NCBI GenBank assembly: GCA_015484555.1
Contig: WFMZ01000057.1
Span: 1 to 49,216, forward strand
Direction of reading: 5' to 3'
DNA from: Hydrogenovibrio sp.
GTDB lineage: Bacteria; Pseudomonadota; Gammaproteobacteria; Thiomicrospirales; Thiomicrospiraceae
Length of the DNA: 49,216 bases
Shown: positions 1 to 8,501 of the stretch, piece after piece
Layout of the letters: each line of letters begins with the position of its first letter
How positions within the stretch are numbered: the stretch's first letter is position 1
Translations under genes and position numbers: made by a program
The notes under the pieces: model-generated
Database searches by the model: none
What the model saw: the letters and a program-made list of their open reading frames with translations, nothing else
What the model was told of the DNA's origin: nothing

Positions 1-302
1 ATAATGTGTTTTACTTTTAAAACTTCAACGGCATATTGAATAACCGATAAGACATTCATGTCGCTAGAATTGACGAGGTTGGCAATGTTTCTGTGTACAA
101 AAATAGTACCCGGATCCATCTTTACGAGTTCATTAGCGGGAACACGGCTGTCAGAACAACCTATCCATAAGTATTCAGGGGTTTGAAGGTGGGATAAGCT
201 TTGAAAAAAACCAGGGGTTTCTTCGTTGATTTGGTTGACCCATTGTTCATTATTTTCAAATAGCTGTTGAATATCTGGGTTGTCATGGCATTTTTGACAC
301 AT
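1..302 (-). CDS. Beta-class carbonic anhydrase, N-terminal part (cut by window edge)
   Basis: The enzyme interconverts CO2 and bicarbonate in the cytoplasm. About 100 N-terminal residues are visible. They include the beta-class signature GCSDSRVP at residues 48-55, giving zinc ligand Cys49 and the Asp51/Arg53 dyad. The downstream HxxC zinc pair lies outside the window. No signal peptide is visible. The start ATG at 302 follows a GGA-containing ribosome site and lies 15 nt after the preceding gene's stop, so it is probably the last visible member of the cbb operon. Its job is probably to equilibrate inorganic carbon near the form II RuBisCO encoded upstream. Family assignment is secure; the role is inferred from context. 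Confidence 0.93.
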   Translation of the reverse strand, partial: MCQKCHDNPDIQQLFENNEQWVNQINEETPGFFQSLSHLQTPEYLWIGCSDSRVPANELVKMDPGTIFVHRNIANLVNSSDMNVLSVIQYAVEVLKVKHI

Positions 303-317
303 CAATAAAATCCTTTT

Positions 318-728
318 CTAAGCTTGTTTTCCTGCAGATTGGCCAATTAAAAAGGCCTCTTTTAAAGCTGCTTTGGCTTGTTGGTTATCAACCAAGTCTG
401 GTAGATGAGTTTGTAATGTAAAGTCCAGTAAGTCGTCTAGCGTGATTTGCTTGCAGCTTTCAATAAACGTTTCTAATATAACAGGTTCTTCAGGCATAAA
501 CCTTGACACAAAGCCGGTGGCTTGGGTCACATAAATATCGGTACATTCCATCATCTCAAATAGATAAGAGTAGGTATCAATACCATTATCTTGTGCCAGC
601 ACTCTAGGTAAGCTGCTTATAAATGTTTGCAGGTTATCTAGGTTTGCAGGGAGTTTAACTTCTTTGGTGAGGTTGTATTCCTCTCCTTTGAAGTGAAATA
701 GCATGTTAACGGTAATGGTATTATTCAT
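318..728 (-). CDS. Uncharacterised 136-residue protein in the cbb operon
   Basis: I do not recognise a family. The product is small, acidic and soluble, with no signal peptide, membrane segment or cysteine cluster. An N-terminal stretch rich in alternating polar and hydrophobic residues (about 5-27) suggests beta strands; the rest looks helical. It lies 16 nt downstream of cbbO and 15 nt upstream of the carbonic anhydrase gene, all in one direction, so co-transcription is very likely. The context suggests a role connected with RuBisCO activation (CbbQ/CbbO) or inorganic carbon supply, but nothing in the sequence itself shows this. Confidence 0.8.
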   Translation of the reverse strand: MNNTITVNMLFHFKGEEYNLTKEVKLPANLDNLQTFISSLPRVLAQDNGIDTYSYLFEMMECTDIYVTQATGFVSRFMPEEPVILETFIESCKQITLDDLLDFTLQTHLPDLVDNQQAKAALKEAFLIGQSAGKQA

Positions 729-744
729 TGTTTATTCTAATCCC

Positions 745-3003
745 TTAGTGCGTTAGCTTCATGAAGACTTGTGGTAGTTGTTCTGGCAACTTTTCAACAT
801 GGTCAATAACCGTGTATTGGCTGCCAAAAATGTCTTCCACATACTCATCAGCATTAGGGTCTAAGGTAATACAGTAAGAATAGATTCCTTTAGACTGCAA
901 TTCTTCTACCGCTTTATGGGTGTCACGAATTAACATTTGGGGGTCTTTGGTATCAATGTCTGCGGGTTCACCATCGGTAAGAATAAGCATAATCTTCTTT
1001 TCAGCTTCTTGCCCTTCTAAGTAGTGTGCTGCATGTCGCATAGCGGCGCCCATTCGGGTTGAATAAGAGGCCTTCATTGCGCCAATTCTGGCTTTTACGG
1101 TATCACCATACTTTTCTGAATAGCCTTTAATATGCTGGTAACGCACTTCATGGCGGGTATCTGAACTGAAGCCGGCAATGGCAAACTTGTCACCCAACTG
1201 CTCTACGGTCCAAGCCGTGATGGCTAGGGCTTCTTGTGAAAGCTCTAGCAAGGTTTGCCCTGTTTCAGGGTTACGCTGGTTAAGTGATTCAGAGGTATCC
1301 ACTAGTAACATCACGGCAATATTTCGACTATCAGTTGTGTGACTGTAGTTGATTCTAGGGTCTGGGATTTGACCAGACTTGAAGTCAATAATAGATCTAA
1401 GCGCGACATCTAAATCTAACTCTTCGCCTTCTTCTTGGAAACGAATGCGTTTTTTATTTTGTGGCTTTAGCATTTCAATCATTTTTTTCAAACGTTTGGC
1501 AAGGGCACCATGTTTGTCCATTAAACGATCGACTACACTAGCATCACCAGAAGGGTGTAGGCGTTCATAAACGGTTGCCCAGTCTGGTCGGTAGGTTTCA
1601 GAAATATAGTCCCACTCATCATAATAGCGGGGGGGTAAGCTGTCAGCCGTATCGACTACCTTTTCATCAGACTCATACTCATTAGGAATGATTTCATCGG
1701 CTTCATCATATTCTTCATAATGGTGCCAAATACAGCGGTTGTCATCTCGGTAGCTGACTTCGGTATCATCAAAATAAATATCGGGTAAGCTGTCCGTTTT
1801 TTGACGAGACCTCACATAGTACTTGGTGCCTAAGTCAGACATGTCTGTGGTAGAGCCTTCTTGTTCATTTTTTAAAATGTCATTAAATTCGGTACGAAGG
1901 GTGTCCATTAAAGGGTCTTCTGGGTCAAAATCCGGGTCAATTAGTGCACGAGATAATCTTGTGGCTCTGTAGCGTAAGCAAGAAATACCTTCTTCTGGGC
2001 AGCGGCCTTTTTCTGGGTAAGGGTGAAGTGCTAAAAATAACTTTTTTAGACCAGGGTATTCGCGCATGAGTAAGGTATCAATACGAGCATCTTCAAAGAT
2101 AGAGACAATGAGCTGCATGTGTGGCGCATAGTTATCAGCCATCAGCTTGCCAGACCAACGCTTGTGCCCCATTAGGTGCGCTAACATGGCTCTGTAACGG
2201 TTGATGCCACTGATGCCATTTTGATTTTCGTACACGTCTGGTACGGCCAATAGTTGGTCATCTAAATAAGGTTCTGGCTCACGAATTTGGTCGAAGTCTG
2301 TTGAGAATACTGAAAAAGGTAGATCACAATTCCAAACACTGGTTTTTAGCATGTCTAGGTGGCGTTCTACTTTTTTAAAGGTGGTGCCAACTCTTTCGCG
2401 TTGAATAATGGCTTTTGAATCGTGTGACTCTAATGCAAAATAAGCAACTTGTTCTTTAGGTGATGACGCGTAGTTTTTAGCGCCATACACCATAAAGTTG
2501 CGAATACCATCCAAGCTTAAGCGAGAGATAAGCTGTGGCATGTTCATTAGCAGGGGGATTAACCCAGGGCTTTCATGAATAGAATGATGGCCATGAATAA
2601 CAGTTTGAGTTAACTCTACGCATTCGTTAATTAGGTTTAGATAAGTTTGTAGGTCTTCTAAAGTATCAATGCGGCGACAAACCGTACTAAGCGTTGATAG
2701 AAGGGGAAGTAAAGCTTTTTTGTTTGGGCTACGTGCTATTTGGTAGGCATAGTCTGAAATAAGCTTATTGGTGCCTGCGCCAAAGTGGGCAGAAATCTCA
2801 GGCATGACTTCCATGTAAGCCAGTACAGGGTCAACACCTTGACCAATACTGCATAAGAAATTAGCCCCATTTAAATAGGTGTCCATTTCTTCATCAGAAA
2901 GGTAGGTGTCGGCATGCGAAAGTAGCTCTGGGTAGAATTCAATTGCCTGTGGAAATTTACAGGTAAACTTGCCTTCATATTTTGCTAATAATGCTTCATT
3001 CAT
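745..3003 (-). CDS. cbbO: CbbO, von Willebrand A-domain subunit of the RuBisCO activase
   Basis: CbbO works with the AAA+ ATPase CbbQ as an adaptor that recruits inhibited RuBisCO for remodelling. The 752-residue product has the usual CbbO length. The long N-terminal region is followed by an acidic middle region (about 380-470) and a C-terminal VWA domain. The MIDAS metal-binding motif DTSES begins at residue 569, and a downstream LTDGEP loop fits the same fold. It lies 138 nt downstream of cbbQ, with a hairpin in the gap. Pairing with cbbQ and cbbM makes the assignment firm. Confidence 0.95.
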   Translation of the reverse strand: MNEALLAKYEGKFTCKFPQAIEFYPELLSHADTYLSDEEMDTYLNGANFLCSIGQGVDPVLAYMEVMPEISAHFGAGTNKLISDYAYQIARSPNKKALLPLLSTLSTVCRRIDTLEDLQTYLNLINECVELTQTVIHGHHSIHESPGLIPLLMNMPQLISRLSLDGIRNFMVYGAKNYASSPKEQVAYFALESHDSKAIIQRERVGTTFKKVERHLDMLKTSVWNCDLPFSVFSTDFDQIREPEPYLDDQLLAVPDVYENQNGISGINRYRAMLAHLMGHKRWSGKLMADNYAPHMQLIVSIFEDARIDTLLMREYPGLKKLFLALHPYPEKGRCPEEGISCLRYRATRLSRALIDPDFDPEDPLMDTLRTEFNDILKNEQEGSTTDMSDLGTKYYVRSRQKTDSLPDIYFDDTEVSYRDDNRCIWHHYEEYDEADEIIPNEYESDEKVVDTADSLPPRYYDEWDYISETYRPDWATVYERLHPSGDASVVDRLMDKHGALAKRLKKMIEMLKPQNKKRIRFQEEGEELDLDVALRSIIDFKSGQIPDPRINYSHTTDSRNIAVMLLVDTSESLNQRNPETGQTLLELSQEALAITAWTVEQLGDKFAIAGFSSDTRHEVRYQHIKGYSEKYGDTVKARIGAMKASYSTRMGAAMRHAAHYLEGQEAEKKIMLILTDGEPADIDTKDPQMLIRDTHKAVEELQSKGIYSYCITLDPNADEYVEDIFGSQYTVIDHVEKLPEQLPQVFMKLTH

Positions 3004-3101
3004 GGTTCTTTACTCAGGTTTGTATCACATTTTCAACTTCTGGTTAAAGAAGCGGTAAGGGATAAATGATGGCTTGAAAAATGATGTGTCGGCAGATAAC
3101 G

Positions 3102-3124
3102 CCTTAGGCTAACCTTGCCTAAGG
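3102..3124 (-). other. Inverted repeat between cbbQ and cbbO
   Basis: A perfect 8-base inverted repeat (CCTTAGGC / GCCTAAGG) with a 7-base loop lies just after the cbbQ stop. No T-run follows it in the direction of transcription, so it is not a standard intrinsic terminator. It could act as an RNA processing or stability element between the two cistrons. Confidence 0.5.
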
Positions 3125-3141
3125 ATGAACAAGCTTAGTCG

Positions 3142-3942
3142 CTAGCCAAAAATCATTTCAATAGCATTGTCTAAGGTTTCACGGATATCAGCATCATCGG
3201 TGATAGGGCGAACCATGGCCATTTTACAGGCTTCAACAGGGGTAATGCCTTGGTTGATAAGGGTTGCTGCGTAAACCATTAAACGAGTAGAAATACCTTC
3301 GTCTAAACCGTGACCTTTTAGGTTACGAGCCGTTTCACCAATTTTAACGAGCTTGTTGGCAATTTCGCGATCAATGTTAGCTTCTTTTTGCAAAATATCA
3401 GCTTCAACAGCCGGTTCGGCATAGTCAAAATCAAGGCCACAAAAACGTTGCTTTGTTGACTGCTTTAAATCTTTCATCATGGTTTGGTAACCAGGGTTGT
3501 AAGAGATAACCAACTGGAAGTCAGGGTGTGCTTTGATTAGCTCGCCTTTCTTGTCTAGTGATAGTTCGCGGCGGTGATCGGTTAGTGCGTGAATCACGAC
3601 CATGGTATCTTGGCGTGCTTCTACAATTTCATCTAAATAGCAGATGGCACCGTAACGAGCGGCTAGCGTTAAAGGACCATCTACCCAACGAGTGCCATTG
3701 GCATCTAGTAAATAACGGCCCACTAAGTCAGAGGCGCTGATATCTTCGTTACAAGAAACGGTAATAATTGGCTTGCCTAGTTTCCATGCCATGTGTTCGA
3801 TAAAGCGAGATTTACCACAACCAGTAGGACCTTTTACCATAATCGGTAGGCGAGCTTGATAAGCGGCTTCGTATAGTTCTACTTCGTTAGATTGTGCATC
3901 ATAAAATGGTTCGTTTTCAATTTTGTATTGTGAAATGTCCAT
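3142..3942 (-). CDS. cbbQ: CbbQ, MoxR-type AAA+ ATPase of the RuBisCO activase
   Basis: CbbQ is the ATP-driven motor that, with CbbO, removes inhibitory sugar phosphates from RuBisCO. The 266-residue product matches the family length. Walker A is GPTGCGKS at residues 38-45 and Walker B is the ICYLDEI stretch near residue 105. The C-terminal lid region typical of CbbQ/NorQ follows. A strong ribosome site (AGAGGAAA) precedes the ATG at 3942. It lies downstream of cbbM but behind a terminator, which fits an activase needed in smaller amounts than RuBisCO. CbbQ and NorQ are similar; the cbbM and cbbO neighbours settle it. Confidence 0.96.
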   Translation of the reverse strand: MDISQYKIENEPFYDAQSNEVELYEAAYQARLPIMVKGPTGCGKSRFIEHMAWKLGKPIITVSCNEDISASDLVGRYLLDANGTRWVDGPLTLAARYGAICYLDEIVEARQDTMVVIHALTDHRRELSLDKKGELIKAHPDFQLVISYNPGYQTMMKDLKQSTKQRFCGLDFDYAEPAVEADILQKEANIDREIANKLVKIGETARNLKGHGLDEGISTRLMVYAATLINQGITPVEACKMAMVRPITDDADIRETLDNAIEMIFG

Positions 3943-4067
3943 GTTAATTTCCTCTCGCTGTGCGAAGTGTTGTAACGGTTAAGTCTGGTTTAAAGTTGTT
4001 TAATAAAAAATACCATTTAGGGTTCGTTTTATTAAATAACCTAGTCATTAGGTAGGGATAAGGTGGT

Positions 4068-4095
4068 AAAAAAAACCCCTGCCGAGGCAGAGGTC
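4068..4095 (-). terminator. Intrinsic terminator after cbbM
   Basis: On the minus strand a GC-rich stem (CCTCTGCC / GGCAGGGG, with one G-T pair) and a short loop are followed by eight T residues. It lies 40-70 nt after the cbbM stop and about 125 nt before cbbQ. It should end most cbbM transcripts and let a fraction read through to cbbQ and cbbO. Confidence 0.85.
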
Positions 4096-4134
4096 TTACT
4101 TGAGATTCTCAAATAAACATTCGTTAAGAATGGT

Positions 4135-5514
4135 TTACTTGTGAACACCCAATTTTTCACGCCAATCAGGGTAAATCTTATCAGCATCACCAGGGAATGA
4201 CTCAAACGCGCGAGCGAATTCGTTATGTTCCTTAGCATACTCGATAGGATCTGTACCAGACTTCCAGCAATCGTAAGCTTGTGAAAGTGACTTAGCACCC
4301 GCAGCAGGAGAATCGATATGTCCGTAAGCACCACCACCAGAAGTGTTGATAACGTTTCCGTGACCTAGGTTTTCGAAGAAACCAGGTAAACGTAAAGCGT
4401 TCATTCCACCAGAGATGATAGGCGTAGTAGGCTTCATACCCAACCATTTCTGGAAGAATACTGGACCTTGTGCTTCATCTTGCTCGATCATGTAAGCGAT
4501 GTTACGGTCATCAGACCCACCTTCCATTTTACCGAAGCCCATTGTACCCACGTGGATACCTGACGCTCCCATAAGACGAGACATTTTAGCTAATACAAAC
4601 GCTGTGTAACCACGGTTAGCTGATGGAGAAGTGATTGCTCCGTGACCGGCACGGTGATAGTGTAAGTACTGTGAAGCGTAGTTACGACGAGCAGTCGTAA
4701 CCATTCCTGGTCCACCAACATAGCCATCAACTAGGAAAGCAACTTGTGGTGCATCTGGTCCAAAAGTTTCTAGGATGTAGTCTGCACGGTAGCACATTTC
4801 GTGGTGGTCATCTGCAGTAATGTTTGCAGAGAATAACTTAGCTTCACCAGTTTCATCTTGTGCACGACGCATAGAATCAACAAGCTTAGGAATAACTTGC
4901 TTCATAGGACAGAAAACCTGGTTACCTTGTGGCTCATCATTCTTGATGAAATCGCCACCTAGCCAGAACTGGTATGCTGCATGAGCGAAAGGCTCAGGAC
5001 GTAGTCCTAGCTTAGGCTTGATGATTGTTCCTGCGATATAACCACCGTCAACAGGAGAGCGACCTAGCATTCTCCATAGGTTAGAGATATCAACAGCTGG
5101 TCCATCATATAGGTGTAACTTAGTTTCTGGAACCCAGAAGTCAACCATTTGAAGGTTGGCAACATCACCCATACCTTGGTTGTTACCAATAACTAGTGTT
5201 AGGAAAGAAACCATCATGGTTTTTCCATCTAATCCGTTACGGTCAAAAAGATCGAAAGGATAAGCTACTTTCATTGTTCCAGCAGCTTCATCAATTTCAT
5301 AAACCATCGCATCTAGGTTTTTAGTGAAATCATCAGTAGTACAAACTTCAACGTTAGTTCCTGTTGAAGATTCTGCAGCAATGTGTGCAGCTACTTCTAA
5401 GTAACCATAACCTGCAACAGGATTCATTGTATAAGCTACAAGAATATGATCTTGACCTTTGATTAGGTCTGCTTCTTGCATCGATAAGTCGGCGTAACGA
5501 TTAGACTGATCCAT
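4135..5514 (-). CDS. cbbM: Ribulose-1,5-bisphosphate carboxylase/oxygenase, form II
   Basis: This is the CO2-fixing enzyme of the Calvin-Benson-Bassham cycle. The 459-residue product aligns with form II enzymes in length and numbering. The TIIKPKLGL motif carries Lys166, the carbamylated lysine is Lys191 in GGDFIKNDE, and the loop 6 lysine is Lys329 in GFGKMEGG. These are the same positions as in the Rhodospirillum rubrum enzyme. No small-subunit gene is nearby, as expected for form II. It has its own promoter and a downstream terminator, and is followed by cbbQ and cbbO. Form II enzymes suit high CO2 and low O2. Confidence 0.99.
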   Translation of the reverse strand: MDQSNRYADLSMQEADLIKGQDHILVAYTMNPVAGYGYLEVAAHIAAESSTGTNVEVCTTDDFTKNLDAMVYEIDEAAGTMKVAYPFDLFDRNGLDGKTMMVSFLTLVIGNNQGMGDVANLQMVDFWVPETKLHLYDGPAVDISNLWRMLGRSPVDGGYIAGTIIKPKLGLRPEPFAHAAYQFWLGGDFIKNDEPQGNQVFCPMKQVIPKLVDSMRRAQDETGEAKLFSANITADDHHEMCYRADYILETFGPDAPQVAFLVDGYVGGPGMVTTARRNYASQYLHYHRAGHGAITSPSANRGYTAFVLAKMSRLMGASGIHVGTMGFGKMEGGSDDRNIAYMIEQDEAQGPVFFQKWLGMKPTTPIISGGMNALRLPGFFENLGHGNVINTSGGGAYGHIDSPAAGAKSLSQAYDCWKSGTDPIEYAKEHNEFARAFESFPGDADKIYPDWREKLGVHK

Positions 5515-5580
5515 TTTATTACCTCTATTAGGGATGTTCTTAAAACAAGTATCTTGCTAAGGTGCATCCATTTGTTGGTT

Positions 5581-5604
5581 GGGTTAGGAAATAAAACCTA
5601 ACCC
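5581..5604 (-). promoter_or_regulatory. Stem-loop in the cbbM 5' leader
   Basis: A perfect 8-base inverted repeat (GGGTTAGG / CCTAACCC) with an 8-base A/T loop. From the predicted promoter it would form about ten bases from the 5' end of the cbbM mRNA and 66 nt before the start codon. It is not followed by a T-run, so 5'-end stabilisation or leader control is more likely than termination. Confidence 0.6.
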
Positions 5605-5620
5605 CTAAATACAGGAACAT

Positions 5621-5649
5621 ATTATAGAGAAGATGGCGGGAACTACCAA
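5621..5649 (-). promoter_or_regulatory. Predicted sigma70-type promoter of cbbM
   Basis: On the minus strand a consensus -10 box TATAAT (5621-5626) is spaced 17 bases from a -35 box TTGGTA (5644-5649). Transcription should begin near 5614, giving a leader of about 100 nt. The -35 box lies inside one arm of the palindrome at 5642-5670. Confidence 0.7.
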
Positions 5650-5670
5650 TCAAATATTTTGATTGGTAGT
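5642..5670. promoter_or_regulatory. 29-bp perfect palindrome over the cbbM -35 box, likely CbbR operator
   Basis: Two 13-base arms (ACTACCAATCAAA and its exact complement TTTGATTGGTAGT) flank a 3-base centre. One arm overlaps the predicted -35 box. LysR-type regulators bind interrupted dyads immediately upstream of, or overlapping, their target promoters, and cbbR is the adjacent gene. The dyad is seen directly; binding by CbbR is an inference. Confidence 0.65.
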
Positions 5671-5775
5671 ATAGCTTTTTATCTATATTAGATTAAAGGT
5701 TGATTGCTTTAGGTTGATAACACTATGGTCATTAATACTTCATGGGCTTGTCATCATGGAGGGTAAAAAAATGGC

Positions 5776-6720
5776 TTAGTTAGCAGAAAAATCTTTATAA
5801 GAAATCTTTTTTCCTTCCTCTAATAGCATGTTATATAAGGCTTTTGAAGCTAAAGACAGTTGTTTTCCTTTTGGGTAGGCAAGGTACCAATGGCGGTTAA
5901 TAGGGAAGCCTTTAACGTTTAAAACAGCAATTTTTTGATGGTTTATTTCTTCCAGTAAGGTGGGGATGGAGGCAATGGTAATGCCTAGGCCTTGTAGTAG
6001 CCCTAATCGGGTGGCTTCGTTACCGCCTAACACCATTTTGACATTGGGAGAAAAGCCCAATCCATCAAACACTTTTTTGACTTGGGCACGAATCCCCGAA
6101 CCAGGTTCTCGCATAATAAAAGGTTCATCTGCCAGGTCTTCAATAGACAGTTTTTGCCCAACCAATTTGTGTTGGCTGTTGGCAACAAAGGCAAGTGGGT
6201 TAACCGCTAGCTGGGTAGATTCAACATTCATATCATCAGTCGGTTGACCTAATATATAAAAGTCATCTTTATTGTCTGCAATTCGTTTGCTTAGGCTTTC
6301 TTTGTTACCAATTCTTAGCGAGACGTTGACATCAGGGTAAAGTTTGTTAAATTCATAGATTACTTTAGGTACAAAGTATTGTGCAGTTGAAATGATAGAA
6401 AGCTGAACCTGCCCGCCAGAAAACCCTTTTAGGTGGTTGATGTTTTGTTCGGCAATACTAAGCTGTTCTAAGATAATTTGGCTAGATTGGTACAGCACTT
6501 CACCGGCTTCGGTTAAGTAAGTTTTACGGCCAATGGTTTCAAACAAGGGGCTATCTAAAGATTCGGATAACTTTTTTACCTGCATGGAAACAGTGGGCTG
6601 GGTTAGGTGAAGTTCTTCTGCGGCTTTTGAAAAGCTATTAAGCCTGGCAATGGTTGAAAAAACTTGTAGTTGTCTTAAAGTGGCGCTTCTGGCCAACTTG
6701 GAATCTAGTTTACTGGCCAT
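5776..6720 (-). CDS. cbbR: LysR-family transcriptional regulator CbbR
   Basis: CbbR activates Calvin-cycle genes in response to metabolites. The 314-residue product has the LysR layout: an N-terminal winged helix-turn-helix (about residues 13-72, with FSKAAEELHLTQPTVSMQVKKL) and a C-terminal periplasmic-binding-protein-like effector domain. It lies directly upstream of cbbM and points the same way, whereas many cbbR genes are divergent from their targets. A palindrome suited to a LysR regulator sits between the two genes. Its start lies 6 nt after the stop of the ComFB-like gene. Function as CbbR is inferred from position and family. Confidence 0.92.
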   Translation of the reverse strand: MASKLDSKLARSATLRQLQVFSTIARLNSFSKAAEELHLTQPTVSMQVKKLSESLDSPLFETIGRKTYLTEAGEVLYQSSQIILEQLSIAEQNINHLKGFSGGQVQLSIISTAQYFVPKVIYEFNKLYPDVNVSLRIGNKESLSKRIADNKDDFYILGQPTDDMNVESTQLAVNPLAFVANSQHKLVGQKLSIEDLADEPFIMREPGSGIRAQVKKVFDGLGFSPNVKMVLGGNEATRLGLLQGLGITIASIPTLLEEINHQKIAVLNVKGFPINRHWYLAYPKGKQLSLASKALYNMLLEEGKKISYKDFSAN

Positions 6721-6726
6721 GAAGGT

Positions 6727-6993
6727 TTATTTACTGTCTGGATGCGTTAAGATTTTAAAAGCCTTTTTAAGTGCCTTGATGACCTTATTGTTCATTTCGT
6801 TATACTCTTCTCCACTCATGTAGAAAGACATGTCAATGTCGTAGCGAATGTAGCGAGGGGGAATATGGTTTAAGGCAATACAGGCTAGATCGGCTAGTTG
6901 AGTATCATTTAAACCTGATTCTAAATAGCCGTTGTTAATTTCTTCCAGCACTTTGCGTTCATAGTAATTGTGAACTGTTTCTAATTCAGACAT
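6727..6993 (-). CDS. ComFB-family small protein
   Basis: The 88-residue product resembles the late competence protein ComFB family, with the characteristic motif IPPRYIRYDIDMSFYMS at residues 44-60 and an N-terminal helix (YYERKVLEEI). Proteins of this family have been reported as cyclic-dinucleotide receptors in cyanobacteria; I have not checked the binding residues here. Its stop is 6 nt before the cbbR start, so the two genes are probably co-transcribed. That could link second-messenger signalling to control of carbon fixation, but this is inference. Confidence 0.8.
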   Translation of the reverse strand: MSELETVHNYYERKVLEEINNGYLESGLNDTQLADLACIALNHIPPRYIRYDIDMSFYMSGEEYNEMNNKVIKALKKAFKILTHPDSK

Positions 6994-7036
6994 GAGTTAA
7001 TTCCTATTAAAAGAGTATGCATTGCCTGGTCGAGCT

Positions 7037-7057
7037 TAAAAATCGCCAGGGGTGGTC
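7037..7057 (+). repeat. Family A repeat, single arm
   Basis: One copy of AAAAATCGCCAGGGGTGG plus flanking bases, in the gap between the ComFB-like gene and purD. No inverted partner lies close by. The same arm occurs at five other sites in the window. Confidence 0.85.
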
Positions 7058-7080
7058 TTGCTTTATGAACCATCTTAAAT

Positions 7081-7107
7081 AAAAAAAGGTAGCTAGGCTA
7101 CCTTTAA
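7081..7107 (-). terminator. Intrinsic terminator after purD
   Basis: On the minus strand AAAGGTAGC and GCTACCTTT form a 9-base stem around a 3-base loop, followed by a run of T. It ends the purH-purD transcription unit and isolates it from the cbb cluster. Confidence 0.85.
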
Positions 7108-7170
7108 ATTCCCTTAATGCGATTAAGCTATTAGGGGGGATGCTGTGAAACCTATTTAGGCTAAAGAAGC

Positions 7171-8463
7171 TTAACTTTGTTTTTCACGGCTAACCGCTCG
7201 GTGGCCAATATCATTTCTGTGAACCATCCCTTCCCAGCTAATTTTTGCAACGCCTTCATAAGCACGAGCTTGTGCTTGGGTAACATTATTGCCTAAAGCG
7301 GTCACGCATAAAACACGACCACCAGAGGTAATAACGTTGCCATCACTGTCGGTTGAGGTGCCTGCATGGAATACTTTAATGTCAGATGCATTGGCATCAT
7401 CAATACCAGAAATAATATCCGCTTTACGGTATTCATCAGGGTAACCACCCGCCGCCAGTACCACGCCTAATGCAGATTGTTCGCTCCATTCAGCAGTTAC
7501 GGTGTCTAGCTTTTTGTCGACCGCTGCCAAGCAAAGCTCGGCCAAGTCAGACTGTAAACGCATCATAATAGGTTGGGTTTCAGGGTCACCAAAGCGAACG
7601 TTGAATTCCAATACCTTTGGGGTGCCGTCTTCTGAAATCATTACACCGGCATATAAGAAACCGGTGAAAGGTGCGCCATCTTTGGCCATGCCTTCAATGG
7701 TAGGGTGAATCACTTCGCTCATAATACGGTTGTGAATATCTTGAGTGACAACCGGTGCAGGCGTATAAGCGCCCATGCCACCGGTATTTGGCCCTGTGTC
7801 GCCATCGTTACGTGCTTTATGGTCTTGAGAAGTGACCATTGGCAACACGTTTTTGCCATCTGCAATTACAATAAAGCTGGCTTCTTCACCGACTAAAAAC
7901 TCTTCGATTACTACGCGAGAACCCGCATCACCAAACTTGTTACCAGCCAACATATCTTCAACAGCATTAATCGCTTCTTGAACTGTGTCGGCTAGAATAA
8001 CGCCTTTTCCTGCGGCTAGGCCATCGGCTTTAATGACGATAGGTGCGCCCATTTTGTTGATGTAAGCAACAGCAGGGGCAATTTCGGTAAAGACATCATA
8101 AGCAGCGGTTGGAATATTGTGCTTGGCTAGGAAGTCTTTAGAAAATGCTTTAGAGCCTTCTAACTGTGCTGCGGCTTTATTCGGGCCAAAACATTTTAAA
8201 CCAGCGGCTTCAAATGCATCAACCACACCCATAACCAAAGGTACTTCTGGGCCCACAATGGTTAAACCAATGTTGTTGTCTTGTGCAAATTTAACCAAGC
8301 CATCAATATCTTCAACTTTAATGTCGACATTGGTTAGGTTGTCTTCTAAAGCGGTGCCGGTATTACCAGGTGCCACAAAAACATTGTTTACCTGATTAGA
8401 TTGGGCAGTTTTCCAAGCCAAGGCATGTTCACGACCGCCGCTACCAATAATTAATACATTCAT
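7171..8463 (-). CDS. purD: Phosphoribosylamine-glycine ligase
   Basis: PurD joins glycine to phosphoribosylamine, the second step of purine synthesis, using ATP. The 430-residue product has the standard length. It starts MNVLIIGSGGREHAL, the family's N-terminal signature, and contains the ATP-grasp stretch VIKADGLAAGKGV and the metal-site region LEFNVRFGDPETQ. It lies 83 nt downstream of purH in the same direction, the usual purHD order, and is followed by a terminator. Confidence 0.98.
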   Translation of the reverse strand: MNVLIIGSGGREHALAWKTAQSNQVNNVFVAPGNTGTALEDNLTNVDIKVEDIDGLVKFAQDNNIGLTIVGPEVPLVMGVVDAFEAAGLKCFGPNKAAAQLEGSKAFSKDFLAKHNIPTAAYDVFTEIAPAVAYINKMGAPIVIKADGLAAGKGVILADTVQEAINAVEDMLAGNKFGDAGSRVVIEEFLVGEEASFIVIADGKNVLPMVTSQDHKARNDGDTGPNTGGMGAYTPAPVVTQDIHNRIMSEVIHPTIEGMAKDGAPFTGFLYAGVMISEDGTPKVLEFNVRFGDPETQPIMMRLQSDLAELCLAAVDKKLDTVTAEWSEQSALGVVLAAGGYPDEYRKADIISGIDDANASDIKVFHAGTSTDSDGNVITSGGRVLCVTALGNNVTQAQARAYEGVAKISWEGMVHRNDIGHRAVSREKQS

Positions 8464-8501
8464 TTTTAAAGTGTCTCTTTCAAATAGGGTTGTTTATATT
8501 T

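Noticed and set aside
4041-4337. 98-codon open frame overlapping the end of cbbM
   Set aside because: It lies in another frame over the conserved 3' end of cbbM and its terminator, with no recognisable product.
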